Position numbers and translations under genes: made by a program. Below the pieces are notes generated by a model. It searched no databases. It saw only the letters and a program-made list of their open reading frames with translations, and was not told the DNA's origin. Positions 22,792 to 32,652 of a DNA stretch of 64,000 nt are shown here, piece after piece. The stretch is from positions 33,959,577-34,023,576 of the forward strand of contig CM047429.1 of the NCBI GenBank assembly GCA_026168455.1, given 5' to 3'. Source of the stretch: Theocolax elegans. Taxonomy: Eukaryota; Arthropoda; Insecta; Hymenoptera; Cerocephalidae. Position 1 is the stretch's first letter, and each line of letters opens with the position of its first letter.

Positions 22792-22865
22792 ATAATCCAC
22801 AATAACGATTTTAAAGGGTTAAATCCAGGTTGTAATAAAATTAACAACCAATTTGATTTTAAAAG

Positions 22866-22911
22866 TTGTACGACGTTTCGTCTGCCAGGTTTTGCAGACC
22901 TCTTCAAGTAC
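22866..22911 (-). ncRNA. hammerhead-like motif in the left Penelope arm
   Basis: On the minus strand: TTGAAGAG, a 6-bp stem GTCTGC/GCAGAC, then GAAACGTC. This is the layout of a minimal hammerhead (core, stem II, GAAA). Penelope terminal repeats are known to contain such ribozymes. The first core base is T rather than C. Confidence 0.5.
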
Positions 22912-23198
22912 TAGTTTATTGAGCACAAAAAATTATAAATAAATATACAAAAAACTTTTTAAATAACAAACAATTCACAAAAAACACTATATATAACAAA
23001 ACAATTTTTACCATAAATGTCAAACAGTTAGCAATGATCTTCCATTACTCGTAGATGAGTAGAGTCAAGTGAAAATTAAAAAATTGTTATTGCTATATAT
23101 AGCGTGTACAAAAGATTGACATATGTATAAGATTCGCAGAAGTACAAGGATGTGATCGGTCTAACGATTTTACAAGTTCTAAGAATAATTTTCAACGT

Positions 23199-24479
23199 TT
23201 ACAAGATGTTGTTGTAAATTCTACTCAACATAACAGTATCTTCTTTCTTATTAATAGTATTTTTAGTACTTTTAATATGAAGCATTTCAGAAATCAAACG
23301 TTTTTTATAGCAGTTTTCAATGTCTAAAACTTTAACATTTTCAAAATCGAATTCATGATTTTTATTCTTCATGTGTAAACTCACAACAGACTCCGGATTA
23401 CGTGACTTATTATGTTCAGAAATGCGTTCTCTAAGTGCTCTCTTTGTTTCGCCGACATATGATACAGAACAATTTTTACAATTAAATTTATAAACAGCAC
23501 CACATATATAAATTTTTTTTAATTTATCTTTTCCTAATTGTATGATGTTACTGAGTTTGTTGCTTATAATTGGTATTGTAGATATATTAAATTTTTTTAA
23601 CATGTATGAGCATTTTTTAAAAAAATTTGGATAAGAGGGTAGAGATAAAACTAAAAAAGGTGCTTTTTTATTGTCTTTACAGTTACCAGAAATTTTAATT
23701 TTTCTAAGTCTCTCATTAATAGCCTCGTCATAAAATTTATTTGAATAGTTGTTCAGGTTTAAAATACGTTTTATTAAATTTATATTATCATTGTGGAAGT
23801 CAGTGTGAGACAGTAAAATTGCTCTATCAACTAAATTATAAACTATATTTTTCTTCTGTCGGTCAGAGTGATTTGAGTAAAAATTAAGTATTCTATCAGA
23901 ATTTGAAGGCTTTCTATACCAGTTAGTTAAAATTTTGTCATTTGATCTGATTAATGAAATATCTAAAAAGTTTATAATGTTATTCTTTTCCAATTCATAA
24001 GTAAATTGAAGATTTTCACTATAACTATTGAAAACGCTTATAACCACATCAACGTGTTCTTTTTTAATACACATAATAGTGTCGTCCACATATCTATAGT
24101 AAAATAATGGAATGCAATTGTACGAGTTTTTCAGTTTTAACAAACAATTATTTTCAAGATCTTCCATGACTAAATCAGCGAAAAGAGGAGATATTGGTGA
24201 ACCCATTGGTGATCCAAAAACTTGTTGATAAAATTTATCATTAAAACTAAAAAATGTGTTATTAAATAAAAATTCTACAATATTACGAACGTCACTAAAA
24301 GGTATTTTACATTTATTGTGGATGTGCCACCAACGTCGATCTAAACTGTCAAGAACAGCTGAGCACGAAATATTAGTAAACAAAGAGCTCACATCAAGAG
24401 AAATTATAATATAATCATGCAGTACCGTTATCTTATCTATTATGTTTTTAAATTCAAAACTATTTCTGAAATGCTTCAT
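23199..24479 (-). CDS. Penelope RT with GIY-YIG endonuclease, 5'-truncated
   Basis: 426 codons without interruption. The RT palm begins with SLDVSSLFTNIS (residues 27-38). GSPMGSPISPLFADL is at about 89-103, the catalytic YVDD at 130-133 and FLDISL at 171-176. The C-terminal GIY-YIG-type region has GAVYKFNCKNC and SYVGETKRALRERISEH (about 327-356). Penelope proteins are usually nearly twice as long; the N-terminal third of RT is missing. The ATG and first few codons come from the inverted copy of the element's own 3' end, so this start is fortuitous. It would prime reverse transcription at a nicked target; this truncated copy is probably not active. Confidence 0.88.
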   Translation of the reverse strand: MKHFRNSFEFKNIIDKITVLHDYIIISLDVSSLFTNISCSAVLDSLDRRWWHIHNKCKIPFSDVRNIVEFLFNNTFFSFNDKFYQQVFGSPMGSPISPLFADLVMEDLENNCLLKLKNSYNCIPLFYYRYVDDTIMCIKKEHVDVVISVFNSYSENLQFTYELEKNNIINFLDISLIRSNDKILTNWYRKPSNSDRILNFYSNHSDRQKKNIVYNLVDRAILLSHTDFHNDNINLIKRILNLNNYSNKFYDEAINERLRKIKISGNCKDNKKAPFLVLSLPSYPNFFKKCSYMLKKFNISTIPIISNKLSNIIQLGKDKLKKIYICGAVYKFNCKNCSVSYVGETKRALRERISEHNKSRNPESVVSLHMKNKNHEFDFENVKVLDIENCYKKRLISEMLHIKSTKNTINKKEDTVMLSRIYNNIL

Positions 24480-24844
24480 ATTAAAAGTACTAAAAATACT
24501 ATTAATAAGAAAGAAGATACTGTTATGTTGAGTAGAATTTACAACAACATCTTGTAACCGTTGAAAATTATTCTTAGAACTTGTAAAATCGTTAGACCGA
24601 TCACATCCTTGTACTTCTGCGAATCTTATACATATGTCAATCTTTTGTACACGCTATATATAGCAATAACAATTTTTGAATTTTCACTTGACTCTACTCA
24701 TCTACGAGTAATGGAAGATCATTGCTAACTGTTTGACATTTATGGTAAAAATTGTTTTGTTATATATAGTGTTTTTTGTGAATTGTTTGTTATTTAAAAA
24801 GTTTTTTGTATATTTATTTATAATTTTTTGTGTTCAATAAACTA

Positions 24845-24890
24845 GTACTTGAAGAGGTCTGCAAAACCTGGCAGACGAAACGTCGTGCAA
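24845..24890 (+). ncRNA. hammerhead-like motif in the right Penelope arm
   Basis: Inverted copy of the motif at 22866-22911 and identical in core and stem. On this strand it opposes the RT gene. Confidence 0.45.
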
Positions 24891-25008
24891 CTTTTAAAAT
24901 CAAATTGGTTGTTAATTTTATTACAACCTGGATTTAACCCTTTTAAATCGTTATTGTGGATTTTATCATAACCATGAAGGGTGTTCATTCTGAAATTGTT
25001 CTGTGGTT

Positions 25009-25167
25009 GTTCTAGACACCTCGCAGGAATTACGTAACAGACTACAGGTGATACAGAATTCCTTTGTACGCTATGTGTGTGTTCTCCCTGTCATGGCTGC
25101 GTTCAGATTCTAGAAGACAATATTTTATGGCTGTGCTAATGTACAAACTGAACGTATGCGTGTTCCA

Positions 25168-25169
<2 letters not shown>
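25009..25169 (+). pseudogene. LINE continuation between two insertions
   Basis: It continues the LINE frame after the Penelope insertion: VLDTSQELRNRLQVIQNSFVRYV, then a shifted frame with DSRRQYFMAVLMYK, the usual post-RT region of this LINE type. It stops at the 14-bp target duplication (25156-25169) of the R1-clade element. Confidence 0.75.
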
Positions 25170-25213
<44 letters not shown>

Positions 25214-25215
<2 letters not shown>

Positions 25216-25965
25216 CGAGCTAGATCGATGCCTAACGCATCGATCATTGCCGCCGTACCTCGCCTCTGGCATACCGGCGGTCGTCCATGTCACATCGTTT
25301 ATTCCTATCTTTCTTGTATTTCTTATCCTCGACTGTGACGGTTATTTGGACTACAGAACATAAAGAGTTCGCTTTAGCCTTTCTCTGCTCTTGCGATTAT
25401 GCTTTACTCGTTTGTTCTTATTTATTGCTTCGGTTTTATTTTTTATTTTTTATTTTTGTTTCTTTGTTTCTTACTTTTGCGCTTTTTCAGGGGAGCAAGA
25501 CCAACTGTTTATGAGGTTTTCCTCTTGCCTTTCCTTTCTCTTCTTTCTTCCCTTCTCTCTTCTTTCTTCTCTTCTCTCTTCTTTCTTCTCTCTTCTTTGG
25601 CTTTTGCCTAACCTACAAGAAGGAGTTCCTATTCACCTATCTATTCTCTCACTTACCCTTTCTTTCATTCTGAGCTTTTACATTCATCCTTTCCTTTCGC
25701 TCAACTTTCATTCTACGAAAACCCTTTTTCCCTATACGGAATGTTAGTCATTATATTAATTAGTACAAAATCTCTATCTACCTTGATTACCTCTGTTCTA
25801 CTACCTCTGTTAGTGCGACATGTATTAGTGCGACTTTCGATTTTTACCTATCTACTATCTTCCGTCTTTCACTCATTTCACTTTCTCCCTCTGCTCACTT
25901 ATGCATTTCCTTTCTCTCTACCCTATTTCTATTTCAGGAAGATTAACTGTACCTACTTCTATCTC
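25214..25965 (-). other. 3' untranslated region of the R1-clade element
   Basis: About 750 bp, purine-rich on the element strand, without conserved coding content. It ends in the inverted repeat GATCGATGC...GCATCGATC beside the homopolymer. Confidence 0.6.
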
Positions 25966-28900
25966 TCACACTTCGTCTTCCTCTGTTCCTACTACTTCTG
26001 CTATTGTCGCGGTTAAAGCCAAGTCTTTTTCTAGGTCTTCGGTAGCAATCTTTACAAGCATAATGTCTTTCACCATCATGGTTAATTTGTCTACGCCTTC
26101 TTTGGTCGTCATCATCCTTTTCGTATTTCTAGCTGCTTCTTCCATATCCTGTACATGTTTATGCCGTATTGTTTCGTACTTCACACATATCCATAAAGCA
26201 TGTTCGGGGGTGTCTGCCTCTCCACAGCTGCATAGGTCGGACTCTACAAAGTTAAATCTTTTCCTGAAAGATTGGAAGTTTCCATGTCCACTGAGTATTT
26301 GGATCAGCCATTTACTCGGTCTAAACCAAAACTTCGCTAGCCTTTCTTCTATGCTAGGTAAAACCTCATATGTGCGTCTTCCTTTTATCGTGTTATCCCA
26401 TCTCAACTGCCATTCTTTTCTTATCTCCTGGTCTAGCCTTTCTATTATCAATTTTCTTTCTCTTCGCGTGCCTAGTCCTTCCTCCGATTGTACTGTAAAG
26501 TTTTTATATCGGTATTCTTTTCCTTTTCTCATCCAATATAGTCCGATTCTTCTTTCGCACTCTAAGTCAATCGGTAGGTGACCTGTGATCATTGTAATAG
26601 ATTCGGCCGAGATGGTTCTGTACGCTCCTGTGGTTTTCATCAGGGCATATCTTTGCGACATTATGAGTTTCTTTTTCTGGACATTATTTGTGAGCCCGTA
26701 CCATCCTGCTGCTGCATATGTTATTATGGGTATGAACACTCCCTTATATATTATATCTAGAAATCGATAGCCTAAGCCCCATTCCTCTCTTGCCAGGAAG
26801 GCCAACCTTTCGAAAATTCCTCTGGTTTTCTTTGAGATCTCCGTAACATGCGTTTGTACGCTAAGGCCTTTGCCAAAAGAGACGCCCAGATATTTAAACG
26901 GTTCTTGCCTTTTAATTCTTTGTCCGTTTATTCTGATTAGTGGGTAACATTTAGGATGAAATGTTCCCTTTGCTAGTAACATTGCACATTTATCTGGGGC
27001 ATGTTTCATTTTGACACTTTTACTCCATTCTTCTATTATATTTATGGCCATCTGTCCTTTCCGTTCCAGTTCTTTACGGGAGTCTCCTTCGATTATAATT
27101 GCTTGATCGTCTGCATAGGCTATCGTCTCATGTCCTTCTCTGTCTAACTTGTGAAGCACTTCATCAAATACGACATTCCATAGAATTGGTCCTAATAGAG
27201 ATCCCTGCGGGCATCCCTTCGTCACATTTTTGCTTGCAAAATTGCCACCTTCGGTTATTATTACTTTCCTATTACAGAGGTAATCCCTAACGATATTGTA
27301 CAGTCTCCAGGGGCAGTTCATGCCTCTCAGGTTCTTTAGTACTCCCGGCCACCATACATTGTCGAATGCACCCTTAATGTCCAAAAACATTATGAGTACA
27401 TATCTACAGCTTGAGTTGTGCACCTTGGTCTTTAAGTACACTATCGCATCTTCGGTTGATCTGCCTTTCCTAAAACCGTATTGTTTGTCAGACAGACGTG
27501 GTTCCACGATTTGATCTAATTTTTTGATTATCAGACCTTCCAGAATTTTTCCTAAAACTGGTAGCAGGCATAGTGGTCTGTATGAGTTAATCAGACCAGG
27601 ATCTTTCTCTCTTCCCTTCTTGATTGTAATTACTTTGCCTGTTTTCCAAGTATTCGGAAATATGCCAAGTTTTAGACAGTTATTATATAGCCTTATCAGT
27701 TCTACACCAACTACTGTAAGAGCAACTCTTATTATTTTCAGATCGAAACAGACGATTCCTGGCGCTTTTCCTATTTTCATTTTCTTTACGACTTGCACCA
27801 TCTCCTGTCTTGTAAAATTTTCGGTTTCGCTGTATTCGTCTGTATATCTTTGATTTTGTTGCCTTACTTTTGTCTGTTCTCTCGTTTCTGTTTCCAGGTT
27901 ATCGTCTGTAAAGAGCTGATGAAGAATTTGCTCTGCTGTGTCATTCCAGGTCATAGTGTAGCCATCGTCTGTCTTCACGTTACTTGCGATTTCTTTAACT
28001 CTAGCTTTTTTGGCAGCCAGCTTGTATGGTAAGCTCCATGGATTGTCGTTACCTTGTTCGGTCACAAATTCTTCCCATTTTTGGGTTTTGGTTGTGTCTA
28101 TTAGTCTTGTATATTGTCGCTTGGCCAGTCTATAGGTCATTTTTGCACGTTCTCTTGTGTCCGGATCTCTTTCCCTTTGGAATTGTCTGCGTAACCTGTT
28201 TGTGTGTTTTTTCGCCTTTGTCAAGTCCTCGTTCCACCATGGAACTTTCCTACTAGTCTTGTTCTTAGTGGGTATAGCTTTGTCACATGCTATTTTTATC
28301 CCATTTATTATGTCTTTAATACCAGCGATTGTTGAACCAATATCCTGTCGGTGCGGTTGGGCTTTCCAATTTTCTCTCAGTGTGTTAATAAACAATCCCC
28401 AGTCCGCTTTGCTTGTTATATAGCTTTTGATGTACTCTTGCTTCCTATATCTACCTCCCTGAGCTTGTTCCACTAATTCAAATGTTATTGCTCTATGGTC
28501 ACTTGATGTCCAGTTTTCTTGGACTTTCCAGTTTCGTATTCTTTGTGCCATATCTGGTGAGGTTAGAGTTACATCGACATAGCCTTCTCCGACTTCATTT
28601 GCGACTGTTGCAATGCTATTGGGATCGTTTATTACTCTGAGGTTATTCTGGAGTATAAATTCTTCTAGTTTCTCTCCTTTTGCATCCGTTTCCATAGGGC
28701 CCCATAGTGGCGATCTTGCATTCGAATCAATACCAATTATAAAGCTCTTTCCTCGTAGAGCCGTTACTATCTCTTGGAGGGATCTTAGATGTATCTCAAT
28801 ATCATCTTTTAGTTGGAAATATCCACTAATTAGGTATACTTTATATGGTACTGATAGTTCTGCTATTGCGAAGTGCGGTGTGCATAAGTTAGTTATTTGC

Positions 28901-29148
28901 ATCGCTATCACGTTCGGGTCTGTTATTGCTATGGCTGCCCACGGATTTTCATTAGAGGAGACTATTCTTACACCCATACCGTATCCCGTCACTTTATTAT
29001 TTCTTGTGTATGGTTCTTGTAGCATAATTACGTGAACTCCCTTTTCATACGCTTTTTGCTTTATTTCGGGTACCACCCGCTGTGCTCGTCTGGCATTAAG
29101 TAGTGTTATCAGAATACAGGGTTTATTGCTCCCCGTAATCTGTGTTAT
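25966..29148 (-). CDS. R1-clade ORF2: APE endonuclease and reverse transcriptase
   Basis: 1036 codons are open from a GTG at 29076. The frame stays open up to a stop at 29149-29151 and the homology (CILITLLNARRAQ) starts upstream, so the real protein begins before 29076 without an ATG. Numbered from 29076: endonuclease motifs LQEPY (19-23), GIDSNARSPLWG (115-126) and SSDHRAI (191-197); RT motifs FLDIKGAFDNVWW (564-576), GCPQGSLLGP (621-630) and the catalytic YADD (654-657). A C-terminal zinc motif CSCGEADTPEHALWIC follows. It overlaps ORF1 by about 26 nt, which suggests termination-reinitiation or frameshifting. It nicks DNA and performs target-primed reverse transcription. No internal stops. 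Confidence 0.93.
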   Translation of the reverse strand: MTQITGSNKPCILITLLNARRAQRVVPEIKQKAYEKGVHVIMLQEPYTRNNKVTGYGMGVRIVSSNENPWAAIAITDPNVIAMQITNLCTPHFAIAELSVPYKVYLISGYFQLKDDIEIHLRSLQEIVTALRGKSFIIGIDSNARSPLWGPMETDAKGEKLEEFILQNNLRVINDPNSIATVANEVGEGYVDVTLTSPDMAQRIRNWKVQENWTSSDHRAITFELVEQAQGGRYRKQEYIKSYITSKADWGLFINTLRENWKAQPHRQDIGSTIAGIKDIINGIKIACDKAIPTKNKTSRKVPWWNEDLTKAKKHTNRLRRQFQRERDPDTRERAKMTYRLAKRQYTRLIDTTKTQKWEEFVTEQGNDNPWSLPYKLAAKKARVKEIASNVKTDDGYTMTWNDTAEQILHQLFTDDNLETETREQTKVRQQNQRYTDEYSETENFTRQEMVQVVKKMKIGKAPGIVCFDLKIIRVALTVVGVELIRLYNNCLKLGIFPNTWKTGKVITIKKGREKDPGLINSYRPLCLLPVLGKILEGLIIKKLDQIVEPRLSDKQYGFRKGRSTEDAIVYLKTKVHNSSCRYVLIMFLDIKGAFDNVWWPGVLKNLRGMNCPWRLYNIVRDYLCNRKVIITEGGNFASKNVTKGCPQGSLLGPILWNVVFDEVLHKLDREGHETIAYADDQAIIIEGDSRKELERKGQMAINIIEEWSKSVKMKHAPDKCAMLLAKGTFHPKCYPLIRINGQRIKRQEPFKYLGVSFGKGLSVQTHVTEISKKTRGIFERLAFLAREEWGLGYRFLDIIYKGVFIPIITYAAAGWYGLTNNVQKKKLIMSQRYALMKTTGAYRTISAESITMITGHLPIDLECERRIGLYWMRKGKEYRYKNFTVQSEEGLGTRRERKLIIERLDQEIRKEWQLRWDNTIKGRRTYEVLPSIEERLAKFWFRPSKWLIQILSGHGNFQSFRKRFNFVESDLCSCGEADTPEHALWICVKYETIRHKHVQDMEEAARNTKRMMTTKEGVDKLTMMVKDIMLVKIATEDLEKDLALTATIAEVVGTEEDEV

Positions 29149-30454
29149 TTACTAGGCGTTCTAGTGCTTTTGTGTAGCACGGACATTTAGTGTCGAGAAC
29201 ATTATGGTCCGACTTCTTTTTGGCCTTGACGCAGTTTATGCACTTTTTATTTTCCTGTTTTTTCGGACATTTGTCAAAAGAGTGACCTTTTTCGGCGCAA
29301 TGCGAGCAATGTACCTCGTTATTGCACACTTTGCTGATGTGACCGAATCCCTGGCACTTAAAGCACCTGGAGACTAGTACAAAGTCCTGTATTTTGCACG
29401 ATTGATAATCTACAAAGATCCTCCTTCTTTGCAACAACCTAGTTCTAATTTTTGGGGTTACCTCAATAACCCAGTTGGTCCTGCTCGTATCCCTCTTTCC
29501 TGATTTAAACTTCGGCGTTATTTCTTTTTCCGCCTCGTCAGCCGAGCAAACGCTTTGCTCGACTATTATTTCTCTTATTTCTTTCTCGTTTAGATTTTTA
29601 GGAAGATCATATATGATCATCCTCGGCTTCTGTTTTGTTGGTCTATGCATTTCAAAGGTCTCCTTTAAAGACGGTTTATTTAGAATCTTTTGTAAGGACT
29701 CTTCATTTTCCGTCTCGATAATTAAACCTTTGTTAATTGTCCTGAGGCTTCTGATCTGAGCCTTCTCTGCTCTCGGTCGGAATTCGGCTTGAAACTTGGA
29801 TTTTATCTCCTCTTCGTTTCTAAACTTGTCTGCTTTTTTCAGCTTAATAATGAGCTTATGCATTGCCGGATTCTTTATCATAACAGCCCTAGTGGTCTCT
29901 TTCGGCGCAACTAATTTCTTGGTAACGTCTGCGTACGAGAAGTTACCCGGATTTACTGCCTTTTGCCTCTGTTCAGATAGGACTTTAACTTGTCCTTCCA
30001 GAAATGCTGCTTTTGCCAACAGTGTTGAGACTAGGCTGTGCATGTTGTCTAAGGCCTCATGTGCGTTTTCGCTGTCTTTCTTCGTTAGGTGTCTCTTAAC
30101 GATCTTTATTTGGTCCAACATGTACATTGGTACCTCTATCAGGCTTTTGACCTCAATTTTTCTACTTTGTTTGCCGGTTTCTATTTCCGTGCCTTCCGAC
30201 TCCGACGAGCTTGAAGACTCAGATACTGATTTTGTTCTTACTTTCTTTGCCATTCCGGGCTTTGCCCTTTTTGGCTCTTTCGACTCCTCGTCCGAGGAAG
30301 ACGACAGACCGCGCTTATTACTTTTCTGATCTTTTTCTGTTTCTTTATCTTTTGGTTTCCGCTTTGGTAAACCAGCTCCTGTTGTTGCTTTAGGGTTGGG
30401 TTCCCCTTCTGTTTCATTTCTGTGCACCATTAGTTTGTGTTTACTAGTTGACAT
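29123..30454 (-). CDS. R1-clade ORF1: nucleic-acid-binding protein
   Basis: 443 codons, ATG at 30454. The N-terminal third is charged and low in complexity (S/E/K-rich, like a disordered nuclear domain). The middle resembles the RRM-like part of LINE ORF1. The C-terminus has CCHC knuckles CFKCQGFGHISKVC (364-377) and CSHCAEKGHSFDKC (383-396) and a third Cys/His cluster starting CINC (405-424). It packages element RNA into a ribonucleoprotein with ORF2. No stops or frameshifts. The 5' UTR (30455-31056) is GC-richer than its surroundings. Confidence 0.92.
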   Translation of the reverse strand: MSTSKHKLMVHRNETEGEPNPKATTGAGLPKRKPKDKETEKDQKSNKRGLSSSSDEESKEPKRAKPGMAKKVRTKSVSESSSSSESEGTEIETGKQSRKIEVKSLIEVPMYMLDQIKIVKRHLTKKDSENAHEALDNMHSLVSTLLAKAAFLEGQVKVLSEQRQKAVNPGNFSYADVTKKLVAPKETTRAVMIKNPAMHKLIIKLKKADKFRNEEEIKSKFQAEFRPRAEKAQIRSLRTINKGLIIETENEESLQKILNKPSLKETFEMHRPTKQKPRMIIYDLPKNLNEKEIREIIVEQSVCSADEAEKEITPKFKSGKRDTSRTNWVIEVTPKIRTRLLQRRRIFVDYQSCKIQDFVLVSRCFKCQGFGHISKVCNNEVHCSHCAEKGHSFDKCPKKQENKKCINCVKAKKKSDHNVLDTKCPCYTKALERLVNNTDYGEQ

Positions 30455-31056
30455 TTCTCATGTTTGTTATTAGTGTGTTCATTGTGCATCCTCTTGATTA
30501 CACGACGCTATAAGACTCTAGCAAGTTATTCGGTGATCACCTATTAGCAGTTGTTGTTTGACAGGTTTGACCGTGAGCCTTGAAAGTATCGTGGCCTCGT
30601 CAAATACAATTTAAACCTCCGAGTGCCGCCTCCCTTCCAGGTGCCACCTGGAGCAACCTCAGCAAGTTTAATTTTTACACACGCTGCTACAGGGCAGCCC
30701 GACTAACTGGCGAAGAAAGCCCGGGCCCTGGTACTATCGTGCGGTCCGGGCGTGCACGATCGGCGATCCGAACGCCGACCTCCCGGTTTATATGATGTAC
30801 CCTCTTTACATCTAGGTATTCATAGTACTTCCCGTCGAGCTATAGGTTTTCACTGCCTCCCTTGCTTGGCGCACTGCCTTCTCGTGTCGCAGATACGTTT
30901 ATCCTGAGTCTGCGTCTTAACACCGGCCGGCCACCTCTCCAACCGACCGATGTCCATTGCTGCGATTTAGCCTACCGAGACGCTGATGCCTACGCTGTCA
31001 GCCATCGGCGTTTCCCCCTCTGGCGGCGTGGACGCACGCAGTTGGTTTTCCAGAGG
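30455..31056 (-). other. 5' UTR of the R1-clade element
   Basis: About 600 bp, GC-richer than the surrounding DNA, with no conserved ORF. The element's 5' end is set by the right target duplication starting at 31057. Confidence 0.65.
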
Positions 31057-31070
31057 ATGCGTGTTCCACA

Positions 31071-31310
31071 GTATCTGGAGAGTTTATTCTCCAGATATGT
31101 TCCTAGGGGCACTGAGAAGGGTCCACTGAGGTAACTTACGCCTCCCTTGATGCGCACTGAAGCTGGAAAGCGATCTTTCCAGGTTCAGGAAGCGCATTTA
31201 TGGAACCCACTGCCGGCAGAGATCAGAAACTTATCGTCACTGAGGGGCTTTAAGACTTCTGTCCGGAGATACCTCCTGGAACTACAATAGCGTGGTCATT
31301 GTTTATTTAT

Positions 31311-31342
<32 letters not shown>

Positions 31343-31760
31343 TTTTATTATTTATTTAATTATTCTTATTTATTCATATCCATCCATGATCTTGTATTTT
31401 ATTGTATAACTGTATTTTATTTTATTTTATTTTTATTTGTATCATCCCATGTACACTGTTTGCGAGAGTGAATGTATTTAAGGGATGATTGGTGATGGAT
31501 GGATGCACGAATTTAAGTATGTTTGAATTACATTGTTATCATCTGACTGATAGATGTATATGACCGAAGATTTATTTGTATTATATTTTATTTTATTATA
31601 ATGACTTACTGTGATATTCACTATATTAACTTAAAGCTGTGATATTACTTATTTGACCTAAAGCTAATGACTGTGATATCAATGTGCAATGACTAATGTT
31701 TTTATATACATGATTATTTTAAATATAATGTATTTTATTTTTGTAATGTACAAATAAATA
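31071..31760 (+). pseudogene. 3' end of the jockey/CR1-like LINE
   Basis: It continues the host LINE with VPQYLESLFSRYVPRGT, SFQVQEAHLWNPLP and LRGFKTSVRRYLLELQ followed by a stop at about 31290. That is the normal C-terminus of this LINE type. The AT-rich 3' UTR includes (TTTA)n at 31298-31345 and an AATAAA at about 31752. Frames shift once after VPQ. Confidence 0.8.
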
Positions 31761-31777
31761 TATATCTATCGATCTCT

Positions 31778-31813
<36 letters not shown>

Positions 31814-32160
31814 TTCTCTCTCTCCCTTTCTCACTCTCTTTATCTCTATCTCTATCTCTATCTCTCATTCTCTCACTCATTCTCTATCTCTCTCCCTCAC
31901 TCTCTCTCTCTCCATCACACTCCCTCATTCTTACTCACTCTCTCCCTCTCACTGTCCCTCATTCATACTCACTCTCACTTTCGCACTCCCTCACTCTCCC
32001 TCATTCTTACTCGCTCTCACTCTCGCACTCTATCACTTTCTCTCTCATTCTCTCTGTCGCTCTGCACCTCTCATTCTCTATCTCTATCTCTTATTCTCTC
32101 TCTGTCTCTCTCTCTGTCTCATTCTCTCTAACTCTCTCTGTAACTCCTTTTTACTCACTC
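31761..32160. repeat. CT-rich microsatellite
   Basis: (CT)n mixed with TCTA, TCAC and CCCT variants. No gene is seen. Confidence 0.85.
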
Positions 32161-32500
32161 TCTCTGTATATTTTATATTTTATATTTTATTTTATATTTT
32201 ATATTGTTATTGTTATGTTTACTTTACTGGTTTTATTATTTTATTGTTATTATATTTTTATTCTATTTTTTTTGTTATTATTGTTACTTAATTATTCAAT
32301 TATCTATTTATATGTTTATCCGTGTATTTATGATCTCATGTTACTTTGTTATCTGTTCTCTAGCGTGATGAGTGTTTTGTTTTGATTACTTTTGTATTTA
32401 CGCTGTATTTTATTTTATTTTAGTTTATTTGTTACTGCGCAAATTATATTCATAATATATATACGGGGACCTTTCCCCGAAATACCAGATAAAGATTCTA
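32161..32500. other. AT-rich spacer
   Basis: T/A-rich with simple TTTTATAT variation. It resembles LINE 3' UTR sequence (for example TACGGGGACC near 32462) but shows no coding signal. Confidence 0.45.
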
Positions 32501-32551
32501 TCTATCTCATTCTCTCTCATTCTCCCTCTCTCTCTCCCATTCTCTCTCTCT

Positions 32552-32590
<39 letters not shown>

Positions 32591-32613
32591 ATTGCCTCTC
32601 TCTCCGTCTATCT

Positions 32614-32652
<39 letters not shown>

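Larger units (their letters stand above)
22792..24994 (-). mobile_element. Penelope-like element with 499-bp inverted arms
   Basis: It is inserted into the LINE with the 14-bp target duplication ATTGTTCTGTGGTT (22778-22791 and 24995-25008). The arms 22795-23293 and 24463-24961 are inverted copies of each other, both 499 bp. A 33-bp extension (24962-24994) lies beyond the right arm, as described for Penelope terminal repeats. The left arm is the natural 3' end of the element. The right arm is an inverted copy of that end attached to a 5'-truncated RT gene. Confidence 0.88.
25170..31056 (-). mobile_element. R1-clade non-LTR retrotransposon, apparently full length
   Basis: 5887 bp between two copies of ATGCGTGTTCCACA (25156-25169 and 31057-31070). 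The host LINE continues on both sides. It has two long intact ORFs in the usual R1 order: ORF1 with zinc knuckles, then ORF2 with endonuclease and RT, overlapping slightly. The 5' UTR is about 600 bp and the 3' UTR about 750 bp. The 3' end carries 44-45 T in the element's sense (A on the + strand), the opposite of a normal poly(A) tail. A hairpin-forming ATCGATG/CATCGAT pair lies just before it. Intact ORFs suggest a recent insertion. Confidence 0.85.

Noticed and set aside
25741..30393. Multiple + strand ORFs of 60-226 codons
   Set aside because: Antisense shadows of the intact R1-clade ORF1 and ORF2.
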